From Mesorhizobium sp. LSHC420B00 (GTDB taxonomy: Bacteria > Pseudomonadota > Alphaproteobacteria > Rhizobiales > Rhizobiaceae), in contig NZ_AYVY01000002.1 of the NCBI RefSeq assembly GCF_000503055.1, positions 674,184 through 738,183 on the forward strand: a stretch of DNA of 64,000 nt, given 5' to 3'. This document shows, in pieces, positions 9,813 to 20,776 of the stretch (position 1 is its first letter; each line of letters starts with the position of its first letter). The notes beneath the pieces are model-generated. The model was not told the DNA's origin, ran no database searches, and worked only from the letters and a program-made list of their open reading frames with translations. Made by a program: the position numbers and the translations under genes.

Positions 9813-11060
9813 TCAAGTGACAGCCGCCTTGATGGCGAAGCGCGCATCCTTCCACGCACCGGTGCGCAGGATGTCCTCAAGCACTTCGACGGCCTGCCAG
9901 ACATCGGCATAGCCGACATAGAGCGGGGTGAAGCCGAAGCGCATGGTCGATGGCGCGCGAAAATCGCCGATCACGCCACGTTCGATCAGCGCGCGCATGA
10001 TCTGGTAGCCATGCTCGTGCATGAATGAAATCTGGCTGCCGCGTTTTTCCCCGTCGCGCGTGCTTTCGAGCGTTAGCCCGTAAGTGCCGCACTTTGCCTC
10101 GACAAGCTCGATGAACAGATCGGCCAGCGCGATGCTCTTCTTGCGCACCGCCGTCATGTCGACATCGTTCCAGATGTCGAGCGCGCCCTTCAGCGTGCGC
10201 ATAGACAGGACCGGCTGGGTGCCGCACAGAAACCGGCGGATGCCGGTGCCGGCCGCATAGCCTGGCTCGAAGGCGAAGGGCCGTGCATGGCCCCACCAGC
10301 CGGTGAGCGGCTGCTGGATGTCGGCAAGATGCCGCTCAGCCGCATAGATGAAGGCAGGCGCGCCCGGTCCGCCATTCAGATATTTGTAGGTGCAGCCAAC
10401 GGCAAAATCGGCGTTTGCCGTGTCGAGCTCGACTGGCATCGCACCGGCGGTGTGGCAGAGATCCCAGACGATCATCGCCCCGGCTTCCTGGGCCCTGCGC
10501 GTCAGCGCCGGCATGTCGCGCAGTTCGCCCGACTTGTAGTTGACGTGGTTGACCAGCACCACGGCGGTGCGTTCGTCGATCAGCTCTTCGATGCTCGGCG
10601 CGTCGACCCCCGAGAGGCGCAGCAGCGTATCTTTTCGCGTCGAAACCACACCCTCAGCCATGTAGAGGTCTGTCGGAAAACTGTCGCCCTCGGCGACGAT
10701 GACCTGCCGCTCCGGCCGCATGGCCATGGCGGCGTGCAGCAGCTTGTAGATGTTGACCGATGTCGTGTCGCAGACCACCGTCTGGCCGGCCGCGGCACCG
10801 ATCAGGCGCCCGAGCTGGTCGCCAAGTTCGAGCGGCATGTTGAACCAGCCGGCCGTGTTCCAGGCGCGGATGAGATCATGCGCCCATTCTTCGGTCACTG
10901 CCTTGCTCAATTCATCGAAAGCGGCACGCGAAGCGGCCCCTAGCGAATTGCCGTCGAGATAGATCACTCCTTGCGGCAGCACAAAGCGGTCGCGCATCGC
11001 GCGCAGCGGATCTGCAGCATCCATCGCCCTTATGGCCACGAGATCGGGAATTCCTGTCAT
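9813..11060 (-). CDS. kynU: kynureninase
   Basis: PLP enzyme that splits kynurenine to anthranilate and alanine. The 415-residue protein begins with the family's MDAADPLRAMRDRF and YLDGNSLG. Asp200 and His203 (VWDLCHTAGA) and the PLP lysine Lys226 in GCTYKYLNGGPGAP are all present, followed by the GWWGH segment. The ATG at 11060 has GGGGAG about 10 bp upstream; an in-frame start 18 bp earlier is less likely. It is co-oriented with the formamidase gene and sits between the conserved moeA and lexA loci. Its product, anthranilate, is the substrate of TrpD encoded 4.5 kb away, so the pair could recycle tryptophan breakdown products. Confidence 0.95.
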   Translation of the reverse strand: MTGIPDLVAIRAMDAADPLRAMRDRFVLPQGVIYLDGNSLGAASRAAFDELSKAVTEEWAHDLIRAWNTAGWFNMPLELGDQLGRLIGAAAGQTVVCDTTSVNIYKLLHAAMAMRPERQVIVAEGDSFPTDLYMAEGVVSTRKDTLLRLSGVDAPSIEELIDERTAVVLVNHVNYKSGELRDMPALTRRAQEAGAMIVWDLCHTAGAMPVELDTANADFAVGCTYKYLNGGPGAPAFIYAAERHLADIQQPLTGWWGHARPFAFEPGYAAGTGIRRFLCGTQPVLSMRTLKGALDIWNDVDMTAVRKKSIALADLFIELVEAKCGTYGLTLESTRDGEKRGSQISFMHEHGYQIMRALIERGVIGDFRAPSTMRFGFTPLYVGYADVWQAVEVLEDILRTGAWKDARFAIKAAVT

Positions 11061-11462
11061 GATTTGTCTGCTCCCCAAGATTCACCGCAACGCCGGACAC
11101 GCATCGACGGCATCCATCGGTCACGAGCGGTTCTCCATTACCTGGTATCGCGCAGCAAGGCTCCACCGGCGACAAGTTGCCTGACCACGCGGTGGAAACC
11201 AGGAGCCAAGCCAACCCAAGGTTGGCGTTTTGAGTTCGTTTCGTTCACGGTGCATTGACCAAACCGCACAGTCGATACGGCTTCAATTCCGTGCCCCTTT
11301 GCCGGCTGACGGCCGATACCAGTGCCGCCTTCTGGAAACCCAGAGGCCGCAAACGAAAGCAGAATCAAGGCGATGAGGCCCGCGGCGGTGAAAATGCAGC
11401 GTCCCGGTTTGGCGAGTGGTATCGTTACCCGAGCCCTAACACATTCATTAAACTTTAAACAG
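11061..11462. other. non-coding stretch between kynU and the lexA promoter
   Basis: About 400 bp with no supported gene. It must hold the kynU promoter, on the minus strand, and upstream lexA sequence. No hairpin, repeat or convincing -35/-10 pair stood out. Short open frames are present on both strands but lack a usable start with a ribosome-binding site. Confidence 0.5.
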
Positions 11463-14400
11463 TTGCGGAACACAACTGGAACAGATAGTGTTTGTTCTGG
11501 GTTTGTTTTTCTGATTCTGTTGGGGGTCGCTATGCTGACACGCAAACAACACGAACTGCTTATGTTCATCCACGAAAGGCTGAAGGAAAGCGGTATCCCG
11601 CCCTCCTTCGACGAGATGAAGGAAGCGCTCGACCTGGCTTCCAAATCGGGAATCCACCGGCTGATTACGGCGCTGGAGGAGCGCGGCTTCATTCGCCGTT
11701 TGCCCAACAGGGCCCGTGCGCTGGAGGTGCTGCGCCTGCCCGATTCGATCGCCCCCGGCCTCAATGCGGCACGCAAGTTCTCGCCGAGTGTCATCCAGGG
11801 CAGTCTTGGGCAAGGTCCTCGGCAAGGCAAGCCGACATCGTCGCGCGTCCCTGCAGCCGGCAATGACGACGATGTCGTCGCCGCCGTGTCTATCCCGGTG
11901 ATGGGCCGCATCGCCGCTGGTGTGCCGATCGATGCCATCCAGCACCAGACGCATTCGATCTCGGTGCCGCCGGACATGATCATGGGCGGCGAGCATTATG
12001 CGCTCGAGGTCAAAGGCGATTCGATGATCGAGGCTGGCATTTTCGACGGCGACACGGTGATCATCCGCAATGCCGATACGGCGAGCCCCGGTGAGATCGT
12101 GGTGGCACTGGTCGACGAGGAAGAAGCGACGCTGAAGCGGTTCCGCCGCAAGGGCGCCTCGATCGCCCTGGAAGCCGCCAATCCGGCCTACGAGACGCGC
12201 ATCTTCGGACCAGACAGGGTCAAGGTGCAGGGCAAGCTCGTTGGGCTGATCCGCCGCTACTGAGCTGCGCCCTTGGCGCCGGCTTTTTGGCTTGTCGGCT
12301 CTGCGGTATGGCGGCATGCCCCGCGCCGCGCGTGAAAATTTCCGCTGCACGTGCCAGGGCCGGTATGATTTTTCGACGGCGAAGCGGATTTCGGCGCGTG
12401 TTGCCGCTTGTGGATCGAAATAGACGGCCGCACTTCCCGCGCGCGCCAGTTGCCGTTTGGTGACGACGAGGACCAGCCGGTCGTAGTAGCAGGGATTATG
12501 GGCGGTGGCGTCGTCGATGACGATCAAGCTGGCAAAGGCGCAGGCTGGCCGTGCAGTATCGCGGTCATTGGCTAGCGCGATGATCGCGCCGGATGGATGC
12601 CTGGCAAGGCAGAGACCGTCCGTGCAAATGAACGGCATGCCCGGCGGTAAGTCGGCCGGATCGGCAATGTCGAATTGCGGATCGTTCTTTCCAGGTGTTT
12701 CCGGCGCGACGATAGCCTCTGATGTGAGCGCGCGTTTCCAGTTGTCGATGGTGAACTCATTCGGGCGTGCCCGGTTGACCGCGAGTTCACCGCTGCCGAT
12801 CGGCAGCGCGACGAGCCGTGCGTCCTCCGAGATCAATACATCGGGTACGCGCGTCTGCGTTGTCGTTAGCAAGCCGGCGAGCGCAAAAGGAAGGGCCACG
12901 AGCCGCAACCAGGTCGTCGCCATGCTGGCAATGACGAGGGCGATCGTCACCAAAAGGACAGATCTCAGCGAAATCAGCCCGACCGCATCGATCGGCGAGC
13001 GCTCGGAGATCCACCCGGACAGGGCGATCATCGCCGTCAGCCCCTTGCCCATCACGTAGAGGAAAGGCCCATCCGCGCCGAACGGCATCGCCAGCGCACT
13101 GAGGACGGCGAAGGGCATGACGACCAGTGAGACGATAGGCATGATGGCCAGATTGGCGAACAGGCTGAGCGGCGCCACGCGCTGGAAATGCCATATGGCG
13201 AAAAGCGCCGTGGCGCTCCCTGCAATGATCGAGGTCATCGCAAGGCCGCCCATGCCCATCAGTACCTTTCTAGTGGCAAAGCGTAGCGGCGACCGCCGGG
13301 GCGGCGGCGTGGTGGCCCCGCCGGCGCGGTAATCGGACCAGCCTGCATAGGCGCCGACAAGGGCCGCCGTCGCGGCGAAGGACATCTGGAAGCTCGGACC
13401 GACCACCTCGTGCGGCGACACCAGAATGACCGCGATGGCCGAGATCGCCAGGTTGCGCATGGTGAGCGCGGCCCGGTCGAACAGCACGGCGATAAGCATC
13501 ACCGCCAACATGATGAAGCTGCGTTCGGCCGCCACCACAATGCCGGAAAAGACGAGGTAGGCCGCAATCGAAAAAAGCGCGGCGGCCGCCGCGTATTTCT
13601 TGACCGGCCGTCGCGATGAGAAATCGGGAAACAGCGCAAAGGCGCCGCGCAGCAGCGCCATAATGGTGCCGGCGACCAACGCCATATGCAGCCCCGAGAT
13701 GGAGATGATGTGGTAGATGCCGGTACGCCGCATCGCTTCGTTGATCTCCTCGGGAATGCCGGCGCGCACGCCGACGATCAGCGCAGCAGCAATCTCGCCC
13801 TCGGCGCCGCCGATGCGGCTGCGGATATGGTCGGCGATGGATTCGCGCGCGTCTTCGATCGCGGAAGAAAGCCGCGCGGCAAACGGCATGCTGCCCGACG
13901 ACACGACTTTCGGATTGCCGAGAAAAAAGCCGCTGCCGCCGATACCGGCAAAATAGCTGTCGAAGGAGAAATCATAGCTGTCGGGCCGCACCGGCCCGGT
14001 CGGCGGCAGCAGCCGCACATAGCCGGCGATCTCGGAACCGGCGGTCAGCTCAGCCGGTATTTTCATCGCCGAAACGCGGACCCGTTCCGGCATGTAGCGC
14101 AGTGTCGGCCTGGCGGTTGAGATCACATCGATCGTCAGCCTGATGCGGCCGCTCGCCATGGGCTCGAACGATACGACGCGACCCGTGAGGCGCGTCGAGA
14201 TTTCGGAACCGAGCATATGCGTTCCGACACGCCAGGTCTCGACCTTGGCGGCAAGCACGCCAAGCGCGCAGAGCAACGCCGCCATGAAGCACAGGCGGGT
14301 TCTGGGCCACGACCGCGAGGCGACGGCACAGAGGGCTGCCAAGGCGACGATTGCGATCGGCTGTGGAAAGGCCGGCTCCACCGCCAGCGCAAAATATACG

Positions 14401-14723
14401 ACCACCCCGCATGCGAGGAACACCGGCACCAGCAGGAAGGCGACCCCACGGTCGAGCTCCAGGCCGACCGCCGAGGTTACGCCGTTGCGGATACGGGACG
14501 GTGACGGGAGGCGGAAACGCCGGCGTAGGCGCACGATGGGCTCGGCCGCGGGCACGAGAACCGTTGCTGGGTCGCTCGCCGGCAGCGACGGGGCATCAAA
14601 GCGTGGAACCGGCAGCAATGCCGGTGCCGGCAGGACAGGCACGGGCGCGGCAAACAGCAAGCGTTCGCTGACGCCGCTGCCAACGTCCTCGCCCTCGCCC
14701 GCACCACGGCCTCGCACAGCCAT
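11448..14723 (-). CDS. comEC: ComEC/Rec2-family DNA uptake channel, with an anomalous C-terminal extension
   Basis: Predicted inner-membrane channel for single-stranded DNA entry in transformation. The N-terminal half has several membrane helices and a DUF4131-type region. The competence core follows (about residues 280-560), with [48 protein letters not shown] and [14 protein letters not shown]. The typical C-terminal domain ends near [15 protein letters not shown] at about base 12300. The frame then meets no stop until 11448, so another 280 or so codons are read antisense through all of lexA and its promoter. A one-base shift upstream would end it at a TAG at 12257-12259, overlapping the end of lexA. 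I therefore take the part below about 12290 as spurious or a recent extension. The ATG at 14723 is about 100 bp from divergent gltX. Confidence 0.82.
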   Translation of the reverse strand: MAVRGRGAGEGEDVGSGVSERLLFAAPVPVLPAPALLPVPRFDAPSLPASDPATVLVPAAEPIVRLRRRFRLPSPSRIRNGVTSAVGLELDRGVAFLLVPVFLACGVVVYFALAVEPAFPQPIAIVALAALCAVASRSWPRTRLCFMAALLCALGVLAAKVETWRVGTHMLGSEISTRLTGRVVSFEPMASGRIRLTIDVISTARPTLRYMPERVRVSAMKIPAELTAGSEIAGYVRLLPPTGPVRPDSYDFSFDSYFAGIGGSGFFLGNPKVVSSGSMPFAARLSSAIEDARESIADHIRSRIGGAEGEIAAALIVGVRAGIPEEINEAMRRTGIYHIISISGLHMALVAGTIMALLRGAFALFPDFSSRRPVKKYAAAAALFSIAAYLVFSGIVVAAERSFIMLAVMLIAVLFDRAALTMRNLAISAIAVILVSPHEVVGPSFQMSFAATAALVGAYAGWSDYRAGGATTPPPRRSPLRFATRKVLMGMGGLAMTSIIAGSATALFAIWHFQRVAPLSLFANLAIMPIVSLVVMPFAVLSALAMPFGADGPFLYVMGKGLTAMIALSGWISERSPIDAVGLISLRSVLLVTIALVIASMATTWLRLVALPFALAGLLTTTQTRVPDVLISEDARLVALPIGSGELAVNRARPNEFTIDNWKRALTSEAIVAPETPGKNDPQFDIADPADLPPGMPFICTDGLCLARHPSGAIIALANDRDTARPACAFASLIVIDDATAHNPCYYDRLVLVVTKRQLARAGSAAVYFDPQAATRAEIRFAVEKSYRPWHVQRKFSRAARGMPPYRRADKPKSRRQGRSSVAADQPNELALHLDPVWSEDARLVGRIGGFQGDRGALAAEPLQRRFFLVDQCHHDLTGARRIGIADDHRVAVENASLDHRIAFDLERIMLAAHDHVRRHRDRMRLVLDGIDRHTSGDAAHHRDRHGGDDIVVIAGCRDARRCRLALPRTLPKTALDDTRRELACRIEAGGDRIGQAQHLQRTGPVGQTANEAALLQRRNQPVDSRFGSQVERFLHLVEGGRDTAFLQPFVDEHKQFVLFACQHSDPQQNQKNKPRTNTICSSCVPQLFKV
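11463..11491 (+). promoter_or_regulatory. lexA promoter
   Basis: -35 TTGCGG (11463-11468) and a weak -10 TAGTGT (11486-11491), 17 bp apart. The spacer is almost filled by the SOS box, so LexA binding would block polymerase. The start codon is 40 bp downstream. Confidence 0.55.
11468..11482 (+). promoter_or_regulatory. LexA-binding SOS box, alphaproteobacterial type
   Basis: Perfect direct repeat GAAC-ACAACTG-GAAC, the GAAC-N7-GAAC (GTTC-N7-GTTC) operator of alphaproteobacterial LexA. It is centred about 57 bp ahead of the lexA start and overlaps the promoter spacer, indicating negative autoregulation. Confidence 0.9.
11532..12263 (+). CDS. lexA: SOS response repressor LexA
   Basis: Represses DNA-damage genes and cleaves itself when RecA is activated. 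Of 243 residues, 1-65 are the winged-helix DNA-binding domain ([20 protein letters not shown], then [18 protein letters not shown]). Residues 70-115 are a linker longer than in E. coli. The protease domain follows, with the Ala129-Gly130 cleavage site (RIAAGVP), Ser164 (KGDSM) and Lys202 (TLKRF). The ATG at 11532 is chosen because it starts the conserved N-terminus; the frame is open further upstream but across the SOS box and promoter. comEC converges on it and, remarkably, its frame overlaps the whole gene on the other strand. Confidence 0.98.
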   Translation: MLTRKQHELLMFIHERLKESGIPPSFDEMKEALDLASKSGIHRLITALEERGFIRRLPNRARALEVLRLPDSIAPGLNAARKFSPSVIQGSLGQGPRQGKPTSSRVPAAGNDDDVVAAVSIPVMGRIAAGVPIDAIQHQTHSISVPPDMIMGGEHYALEVKGDSMIEAGIFDGDTVIIRNADTASPGEIVVALVDEEEATLKRFRRKGASIALEAANPAYETRIFGPDRVKVQGKLVGLIRRY

Positions 14724-14819
14724 CGGGTCTGCCCCTTGCGCCCTCGACCTCCTATGCTACATGAACGCGCAACGCGCGAAAGTCCGCAAACCCACTTCCT
14801 TCGCCTGCCTGAGAGTTCC

Positions 14820-16241
14820 ATGCCCGACAAGGTCGTCACCCGTTTTGCCCCCTCGCCCACCGGCTATCTGCATATTGGCGGGGCGCGCACGGCGCTGTTC
14901 AACTGGCTGTATGCCAAGCACACAGCCGGCACGATGCTGCTGCGCATCGAGGACACCGACCGCGAGCGTTCCACCGATGCGGCAACCGCGGCCATCCTCG
15001 ACGGGCTTTCCTGGCTTGGCCTGACATGGGACGGTGAGCCGGTGTCGCAGTTCGAGCGTGCGCCGCGCCATCGCGAGGTGGCCGAGGAACTCGTTCGCAT
15101 GGGCAAGGCCTATTATTGTTACGCGACGCCTGCCGAGTTGGAGGCAATGCGCGAGAGCGCACGAGCCAAGGGGCTGCCTCCCCGCTATGACGGCCGCTGG
15201 CGCGACCGCGACCCCTCCGAGGCGCCGGCCGGCGCCAAGGGGGCGATCCGCATCAAGGCGCCGACAGACGGCGAGACGGTTGTGCATGACCGCGTCCAGG
15301 GCGACGTGCGCTTTCCCAACAAGGATCTCGACGATTTCATTATTCTGCGCTCGGACGGCAACCCGACCTACATGCATGCCGTCGTCGTCGACGATCACGA
15401 CATGGGCGTCACCCACATCATCCGCGGCGACGACCATTTGACCAACGCCGCCCGCCAGACGGTGATCTACCATGCCATGGGGTGGGAGGTGCCGTCGATG
15501 TCGCATATCCCGCTGATCCACGGTGCCGACGGCGCCAAGCTGTCGAAACGGCACGGTGCGCTCGGCGTCGAGGCCTATCGCGCCATGGGCTACCTGCCGG
15601 AGGCGCTGCTCAATTATCTGGCGAGGCTTGGCTGGAGCCACGGCGACGATGAGATCATGTCGATCGCCAACATGATCGCATGGTTCGACATTGGCGACGT
15701 CAACAAGGGCGCCGCCCGTTTCGACTTCGCCAAGCTCGAGGCGCTGAACGGCGTGCACATGCGCCGCATGAACGACGCGGCGCTGCTCGACATCTTCATC
15801 GCCACTCTGCCCTATCTCGACGGCGGTCCGGCGATCGCAGCTAGCCTCGACGACAGACGCAAGGCGCAATTGCTTGCCGCTTTGCCAGGCCTGAAGGAGC
15901 GCGCCAAGACGCTGGTCGAACTTGTTGAAGGGGCTGCATTCCTGTTCGTCGAGCGGCCGATGCCGGTCGACGAGAAGGCGGCGGCGCTGCTCAGCGGTGA
16001 GGCGCGCGCGATCCTGCGGGGCGCTCATGCGGCACTGGCCACGATTTCGGACTGGTCTGCCGCCTCGGCGGAAGCCGCGATCCGCGACTATGCGCAGGCC
16101 GGCGGCCACAAACTCGGCGCCGTGGCCCAACCTCTGCGCGCCGCGCTCACCGGCAAAAGCACCTCGCCCGGCGTCTTCGATGTGCTGGCCGTGCTTGGCC
16201 GCGAGGAAGGCCTGGCGCGGATTGCCGATCAAATCGATTAG
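14820..16241 (+). CDS. gltX: glutamate--tRNA ligase
   Basis: Class I aminoacyl-tRNA synthetase that charges tRNA-Glu and, in organisms using GatCAB, often tRNA-Gln as well. The 473-residue protein has the HIGH-equivalent HIGG in [14 protein letters not shown] (residues 18-21), the [11 protein letters not shown] substrate motif, and the KMSKS-equivalent KLSKR in [12 protein letters not shown] at about residue 240. A helical anticodon-binding domain follows. The ATG at 14820 is chosen because [15 protein letters not shown] is the standard start. gatC and gatA are also in this window (50.8-53.1 kb), which fits the indirect route to Gln-tRNA or Asn-tRNA. Confidence 0.97.
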   Translation: MPDKVVTRFAPSPTGYLHIGGARTALFNWLYAKHTAGTMLLRIEDTDRERSTDAATAAILDGLSWLGLTWDGEPVSQFERAPRHREVAEELVRMGKAYYCYATPAELEAMRESARAKGLPPRYDGRWRDRDPSEAPAGAKGAIRIKAPTDGETVVHDRVQGDVRFPNKDLDDFIILRSDGNPTYMHAVVVDDHDMGVTHIIRGDDHLTNAARQTVIYHAMGWEVPSMSHIPLIHGADGAKLSKRHGALGVEAYRAMGYLPEALLNYLARLGWSHGDDEIMSIANMIAWFDIGDVNKGAARFDFAKLEALNGVHMRRMNDAALLDIFIATLPYLDGGPAIAASLDDRRKAQLLAALPGLKERAKTLVELVEGAAFLFVERPMPVDEKAAALLSGEARAILRGAHAALATISDWSAASAEAAIRDYAQAGGHKLGAVAQPLRAALTGKSTSPGVFDVLAVLGREEGLARIADQID

Positions 16242-16419
16242 GAAACTGGCCCAAGAAGATTGGCATTGAAAGGTGTGTTTCGCAGTGCAACATTGGGTCT
16301 TGGCCTAATCTGGCGCGCAGATTCAATTGCGGGCGCAAATGTGCGTATTCCGATGCTTTTGACGTGTTGGGTTCAATGTTTTGCCGTTGCCGGCCTGAGG
16401 AAACAAAAAGGAGTTTGCT

Positions 16420-17748
<1,329 letters not shown>

Positions 17749-17750
17749 AG

Positions 17751-17799
17751 GTAGCGAGTAGCGAGTAGCGAGTAGCGAGTAGCGAGTAGCGAGTAGCGA
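17751..17799 (+). repeat. seven perfect tandem copies of the heptamer GTAGCGA
   Basis: The array starts 2 bp after the gltA stop. The unit contains TAG and 7 is not a multiple of 3, so the array carries stops in all three plus-strand frames while staying open on the minus strand. Reverse-complement copies (TCGCTAC, TCACTAC, TCGC) lie at 17847-17864, so the convergent gltA and lpxB transcripts can fold this gap into a long hairpin. It probably serves as a terminator or is a slippage-prone repeat. Confidence 0.9.
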
Positions 17800-17846
17800 G
17801 TAGTAGCTGAAGCAGCTTGGCTGTTACGGCCAGCACCATTTCCTAT

Positions 17847-17864
17847 TCGCTACTCACTACTCGC
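17847..17864. repeat. inverted partner of the heptamer array at the lpxB 3' end
   Basis: TCGCTAC TCACTAC TCGC is the reverse complement, with one mismatch, of the GTAGCGA array 50 bp upstream. It abuts the lpxB stop. Pairing with the array would give a stem of up to about 18 bp between two convergent genes. Confidence 0.65.
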
Positions 17865-19031
17865 TCACTTCCTCACCATGCCCATCACCACCCCCGCCGC
17901 CATCTCGCCTGACGGCTTGTCGGTTGCCATACGCCCGGCGATGTCGGCAAAACCGTCCTTCTGCCAGGCGCGGTAGGCGGTATCGGAGAATAGCGCCTCC
18001 AGCTGGCGCGCCAGATAATGCGGACGCACATATTGGTTGTAGTGTTCCGGCACGACCGGCCGGTCGGCGATGAGATTGGGCAAGGCTGCGCTCCAAACTT
18101 TGATCAGTCCCTGCGCCATGCGCATGACCGGATCGAGCCGGTAGCAGGAGATCATCGGCACGCCCGCCAGTGCCAGTTCCAGCGATACCGTCCCCGACGC
18201 GATCAGCGCCGCATCGGCCTTGCCGAAGGTCTGCCATTTGCGTTCGGCATCAAGGATGATCTCCGGCTTCTCGTTCCAGCTCGCGACCGAGGTCCTGACC
18301 AGGTCGGCGACGTGCGGCACCGTCGGCAACAGCAAGCGCAAGCGGTGCCCGCGCGCCCGCAGGATCGATACCGTTTCGCCGAACGGCCCGACCAGGCGCC
18401 GCACCTCGCCGCGACGCGAACCGGGCAATACAAGCAACGTTTTCACACGGTCGGCGGAGAGGTCACGCGGCTGCGCCTGCGCCCTGGCGGCACTGACTAT
18501 GCCCGGATCGTGTGCAAGGCGATGCCCGACATAGGTGCCGGGCGGCCCGCCCAGGCGAGCGAGTTCCTTCACCTCGAACGGCAGGATACAAAGAATGTGA
18601 TCGACATATGGCTTCATCGCCGCCGCCCTGCCCGGCCGCCAAGCCCATACGCTCGGGCAGACATAGTGGACGATCGGGATCGTCGGATCGGCGGCGCGCA
18701 CCTTCTTGGCGACGCGCAGCGAGAAATCCGGACTGTCGATGGTGATAAGGCAGTCGGGCTTTTCATCGACAATCGCGTTTGCCGTCTGGCCGATCCGCCG
18801 CATCAGGCGCGGCAGGTCGCGCAGGATAGCGCTAAGCCCCATCAGCGCGATCTCGCTGCCGTCGAACAATGGCGCCAAACCGAGCGCCTGCAAATGGCGG
18901 CCGCCGATGCCTACGAGCCGAACTTCGCGCCCGGTCATGCGCTTTAACGCCTGCACGAGGTCGGCGCCAAGCAGGTCGCCGGACTCCTCGCCGGCGACGA
19001 CGGCTATCTTCAACGGCTGCTCATTCGCCAT
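17865..19031 (-). CDS. lpxB: lipid-A-disaccharide synthase
   Basis: Glycosyltransferase that joins UDP-2,3-diacylglucosamine and lipid X to make the lipid A disaccharide at the inner membrane. The 388 residues include the GEESGDLLGADL motif near the N-terminus, MGLSAILRDLPRL, IDSPDFSLRVAKK, HYVCPSVWAWRPGRA, the GSRRGEV nucleotide-sugar motif, and ASGTVSLELALAGVPM. Its ATG overlaps the end of lpxI by 11 bp, so the two are translationally coupled. It is the last gene of the minus-strand envelope run. Confidence 0.98.
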   Translation of the reverse strand: MANEQPLKIAVVAGEESGDLLGADLVQALKRMTGREVRLVGIGGRHLQALGLAPLFDGSEIALMGLSAILRDLPRLMRRIGQTANAIVDEKPDCLITIDSPDFSLRVAKKVRAADPTIPIVHYVCPSVWAWRPGRAAAMKPYVDHILCILPFEVKELARLGGPPGTYVGHRLAHDPGIVSAARAQAQPRDLSADRVKTLLVLPGSRRGEVRRLVGPFGETVSILRARGHRLRLLLPTVPHVADLVRTSVASWNEKPEIILDAERKWQTFGKADAALIASGTVSLELALAGVPMISCYRLDPVMRMAQGLIKVWSAALPNLIADRPVVPEHYNQYVRPHYLARQLEALFSDTAYRAWQKDGFADIAGRMATDKPSGEMAAGVVMGMVRK

Positions 19032-19923
19032 GCGCCGGCTCCGCAGCAGGCAGGCCGATCACGAACAGGCCGAGTGCATTGGCACGCCCGATGGTGGCAG
19101 GACCTTCGAGCACCAGCGAGCGGCCGGCTTCGACGGCAATGCCGGCCAGTCCGGCGGCATGCGCCGCCTCGACGGTCAGCGGGCCAATGGAGGGCAGATC
19201 GGCACGCAGTTCCTGACCGGGCTTGGCGCATTTGACCAAAACACCACGGCTCCTGCCAGCCAGCCTGCCGTGCCCGCGCAATTGTTTTGTCCGCTCGAGC
19301 AGCCCGTCTGTGCCCTCGACGCCTTCCAGCGCGATGGCGCGGCCACCAACCGCAACAGCCGCCTGGCCAATATCCAGCGCGCCGATAGCTTTTGCTGCAG
19401 CGTGCGCCGCCTCGATGTCGCGCCAGTCGGATTTGCGTGGCGCCATCTTGGTCAGCGGGCCTTCAGCGGCGACCAGTTCCGGCACGATCTCGTGAGCGCC
19501 GACAACCTTGATGCCGCTGCGCTCGATCCTGCGCACGAACAGTTTCAGCACCGTATCGTCCCCCCGGGTTACACCGACGAGAAGGCTGGGTAGCCAGGCG
19601 AGCAGGCCCAAATTGAGGCGCATGGCGCTCAGCCTGGGGCGGCGCGTAATATGTCCCGCGGTCACCAGATGCGTAACGTGATGCCGCTTGAGCATCGGCA
19701 GCAGCGAGCCGACGTCCTCCAGCCTCAAGCTTGCCTGCTCATAGGGCTCGAAATCGACTATGCGGTCGACCTCGCCCGCCGCCATGACGACGAAGGGAGG
19801 TTTGCCTTGCCGGGCGAGCGCTCGGGCAATTTCGACCGGGAGACTGCCGCCGCCGGCGATGATGCCGACCTTGGCATCTGGCGCGAGATCAAGGCCCTTT
19901 CCGGCAGCCTCAATCTTCGTCAT
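19021..19923 (-). CDS. lpxI: UDP-2,3-diacylglucosamine pyrophosphatase, LpxI type
   Basis: Hydrolyses UDP-2,3-diacylglucosamine to lipid X, doing the job of LpxH in bacteria that lack it. The 300-residue protein belongs to the former DUF1009 family: an N-terminal domain with VGIIAGGGSLPVEIARALARQ, and a C-terminal domain with KMAPRKSDWRDIEAA, GRAIALEGVEGTDGLL and the acidic, Gly-rich segments of the catalytic half. Its place between lpxA and lpxB is the classic location in alphaproteobacteria. It starts 7 bp after the lpxA stop. Confidence 0.95.
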   Translation of the reverse strand: MTKIEAAGKGLDLAPDAKVGIIAGGGSLPVEIARALARQGKPPFVVMAAGEVDRIVDFEPYEQASLRLEDVGSLLPMLKRHHVTHLVTAGHITRRPRLSAMRLNLGLLAWLPSLLVGVTRGDDTVLKLFVRRIERSGIKVVGAHEIVPELVAAEGPLTKMAPRKSDWRDIEAAHAAAKAIGALDIGQAAVAVGGRAIALEGVEGTDGLLERTKQLRGHGRLAGRSRGVLVKCAKPGQELRADLPSIGPLTVEAAHAAGLAGIAVEAGRSLVLEGPATIGRANALGLFVIGLPAAEPAHGE

Positions 19924-19929
19924 CTGCCC

Positions 19930-20769
19930 TCAGTCTTCATCATCGGTATCGTCGCCGTCGCCACCTTTGAGCGACGGCACGGCATAGTGCCGCTTGCCGC
20001 GGCCAGCGATGAAATCGACGATCTTCATGGCCGTCGGCGACGAGGCGAATTCCGCCTTGGCGAACTCGATGTTTTCGCCGACGGTCCGAGAGCGATCGAA
20101 GATCGTGTTGTAGGCTTTGCGCAGCAAGTGGATCTCGGAACGCGGCAGGCCGGCGCGCTTCAGGCCAATGATGTTGAGGCCGCGAAGGCTGGCACGGTTG
20201 CCAACGGCGATGGCGTAGGGAATGACGTCGCCGACGATCGCCGAGCAACCGCCGAGAAAGGCGTTATCGCCGATGCGGACAAACTGATGAACCGCGGTAA
20301 GGCCGCCGATGTAGACATTGTCACCGACTTCGCAATGCCCGCCTAACGTCGCTTGATTGGCGAAGGTGGCGTTCCTGCCGACCACGCAGTCATGTGCAAT
20401 GTGGGCATAGGCGAGGAAATTGCCGTTGTCGCCGATCGTCGTTTCGCCGCGGCTGGAATCGGTGCCGAGATGCATGGTGACGCCTTCGCGGATCGCGCAG
20501 TTCTCGCCGATCACCAGCGTGGTACGGCCGCCCTTGTGCTTGGTGTTCTGCGGCGGCCCGCCCAGTATCGCCATCGGATAGACCTTGGTCGATGCACCGA
20601 TGGTGGTCGCGCCCATCACCGACACATGGCTGACCAGTTCGACACGGTCGCCGATCACGGCGTCGGGGCCGACGTAGCAGAAGGGTCCGATGCGGGCGCC
20701 TTCGCCGATTTGGGCGCCTGCCTCGATGACCGACGATGGATGGATGACTGTCTGGATTTTCATTAGCAT
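19930..20769 (-). CDS. lpxA: UDP-N-acetylglucosamine acyltransferase
   Basis: First committed step of lipid A synthesis: transfers a 3-hydroxyacyl chain from ACP to UDP-GlcNAc. The 279-residue protein is a left-handed beta-helix built of hexapeptide repeats (IGEGARIGPFCYVG and so on), with the catalytic His in LAYAHIAHDC, the GGHCEVGDN turn, and a helical C-terminal domain. The last about 12 residues are acidic (GGDGDDTDDED), an unusual but plausible tail. ATGs at 20769 and 20763 (MKIQTV) are both possible; neither has a strong ribosome-binding site, and coupling to fabZ (8-bp gap) probably drives translation. Confidence 0.97.
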   Translation of the reverse strand: MLMKIQTVIHPSSVIEAGAQIGEGARIGPFCYVGPDAVIGDRVELVSHVSVMGATTIGASTKVYPMAILGGPPQNTKHKGGRTTLVIGENCAIREGVTMHLGTDSSRGETTIGDNGNFLAYAHIAHDCVVGRNATFANQATLGGHCEVGDNVYIGGLTAVHQFVRIGDNAFLGGCSAIVGDVIPYAIAVGNRASLRGLNIIGLKRAGLPRSEIHLLRKAYNTIFDRSRTVGENIEFAKAEFASSPTAMKIVDFIAGRGKRHYAVPSLKGGDGDDTDDED

Positions 20770-20776
20770 TCGTTTG

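Noticed and set aside
11138..11420. Minus-strand frame upstream of kynU encoding a signal-peptide-like stretch ([18 protein letters not shown])
   Set aside because: No ATG, GTG or TTG start with a ribosome-binding site precedes the hydrophobic segment; the frame only opens because it continues antisense through lexA.
17751..17867. Heptamer array as a CRISPR array
   Set aside because: Units are 7 bp without spacers; this is a simple tandem repeat.
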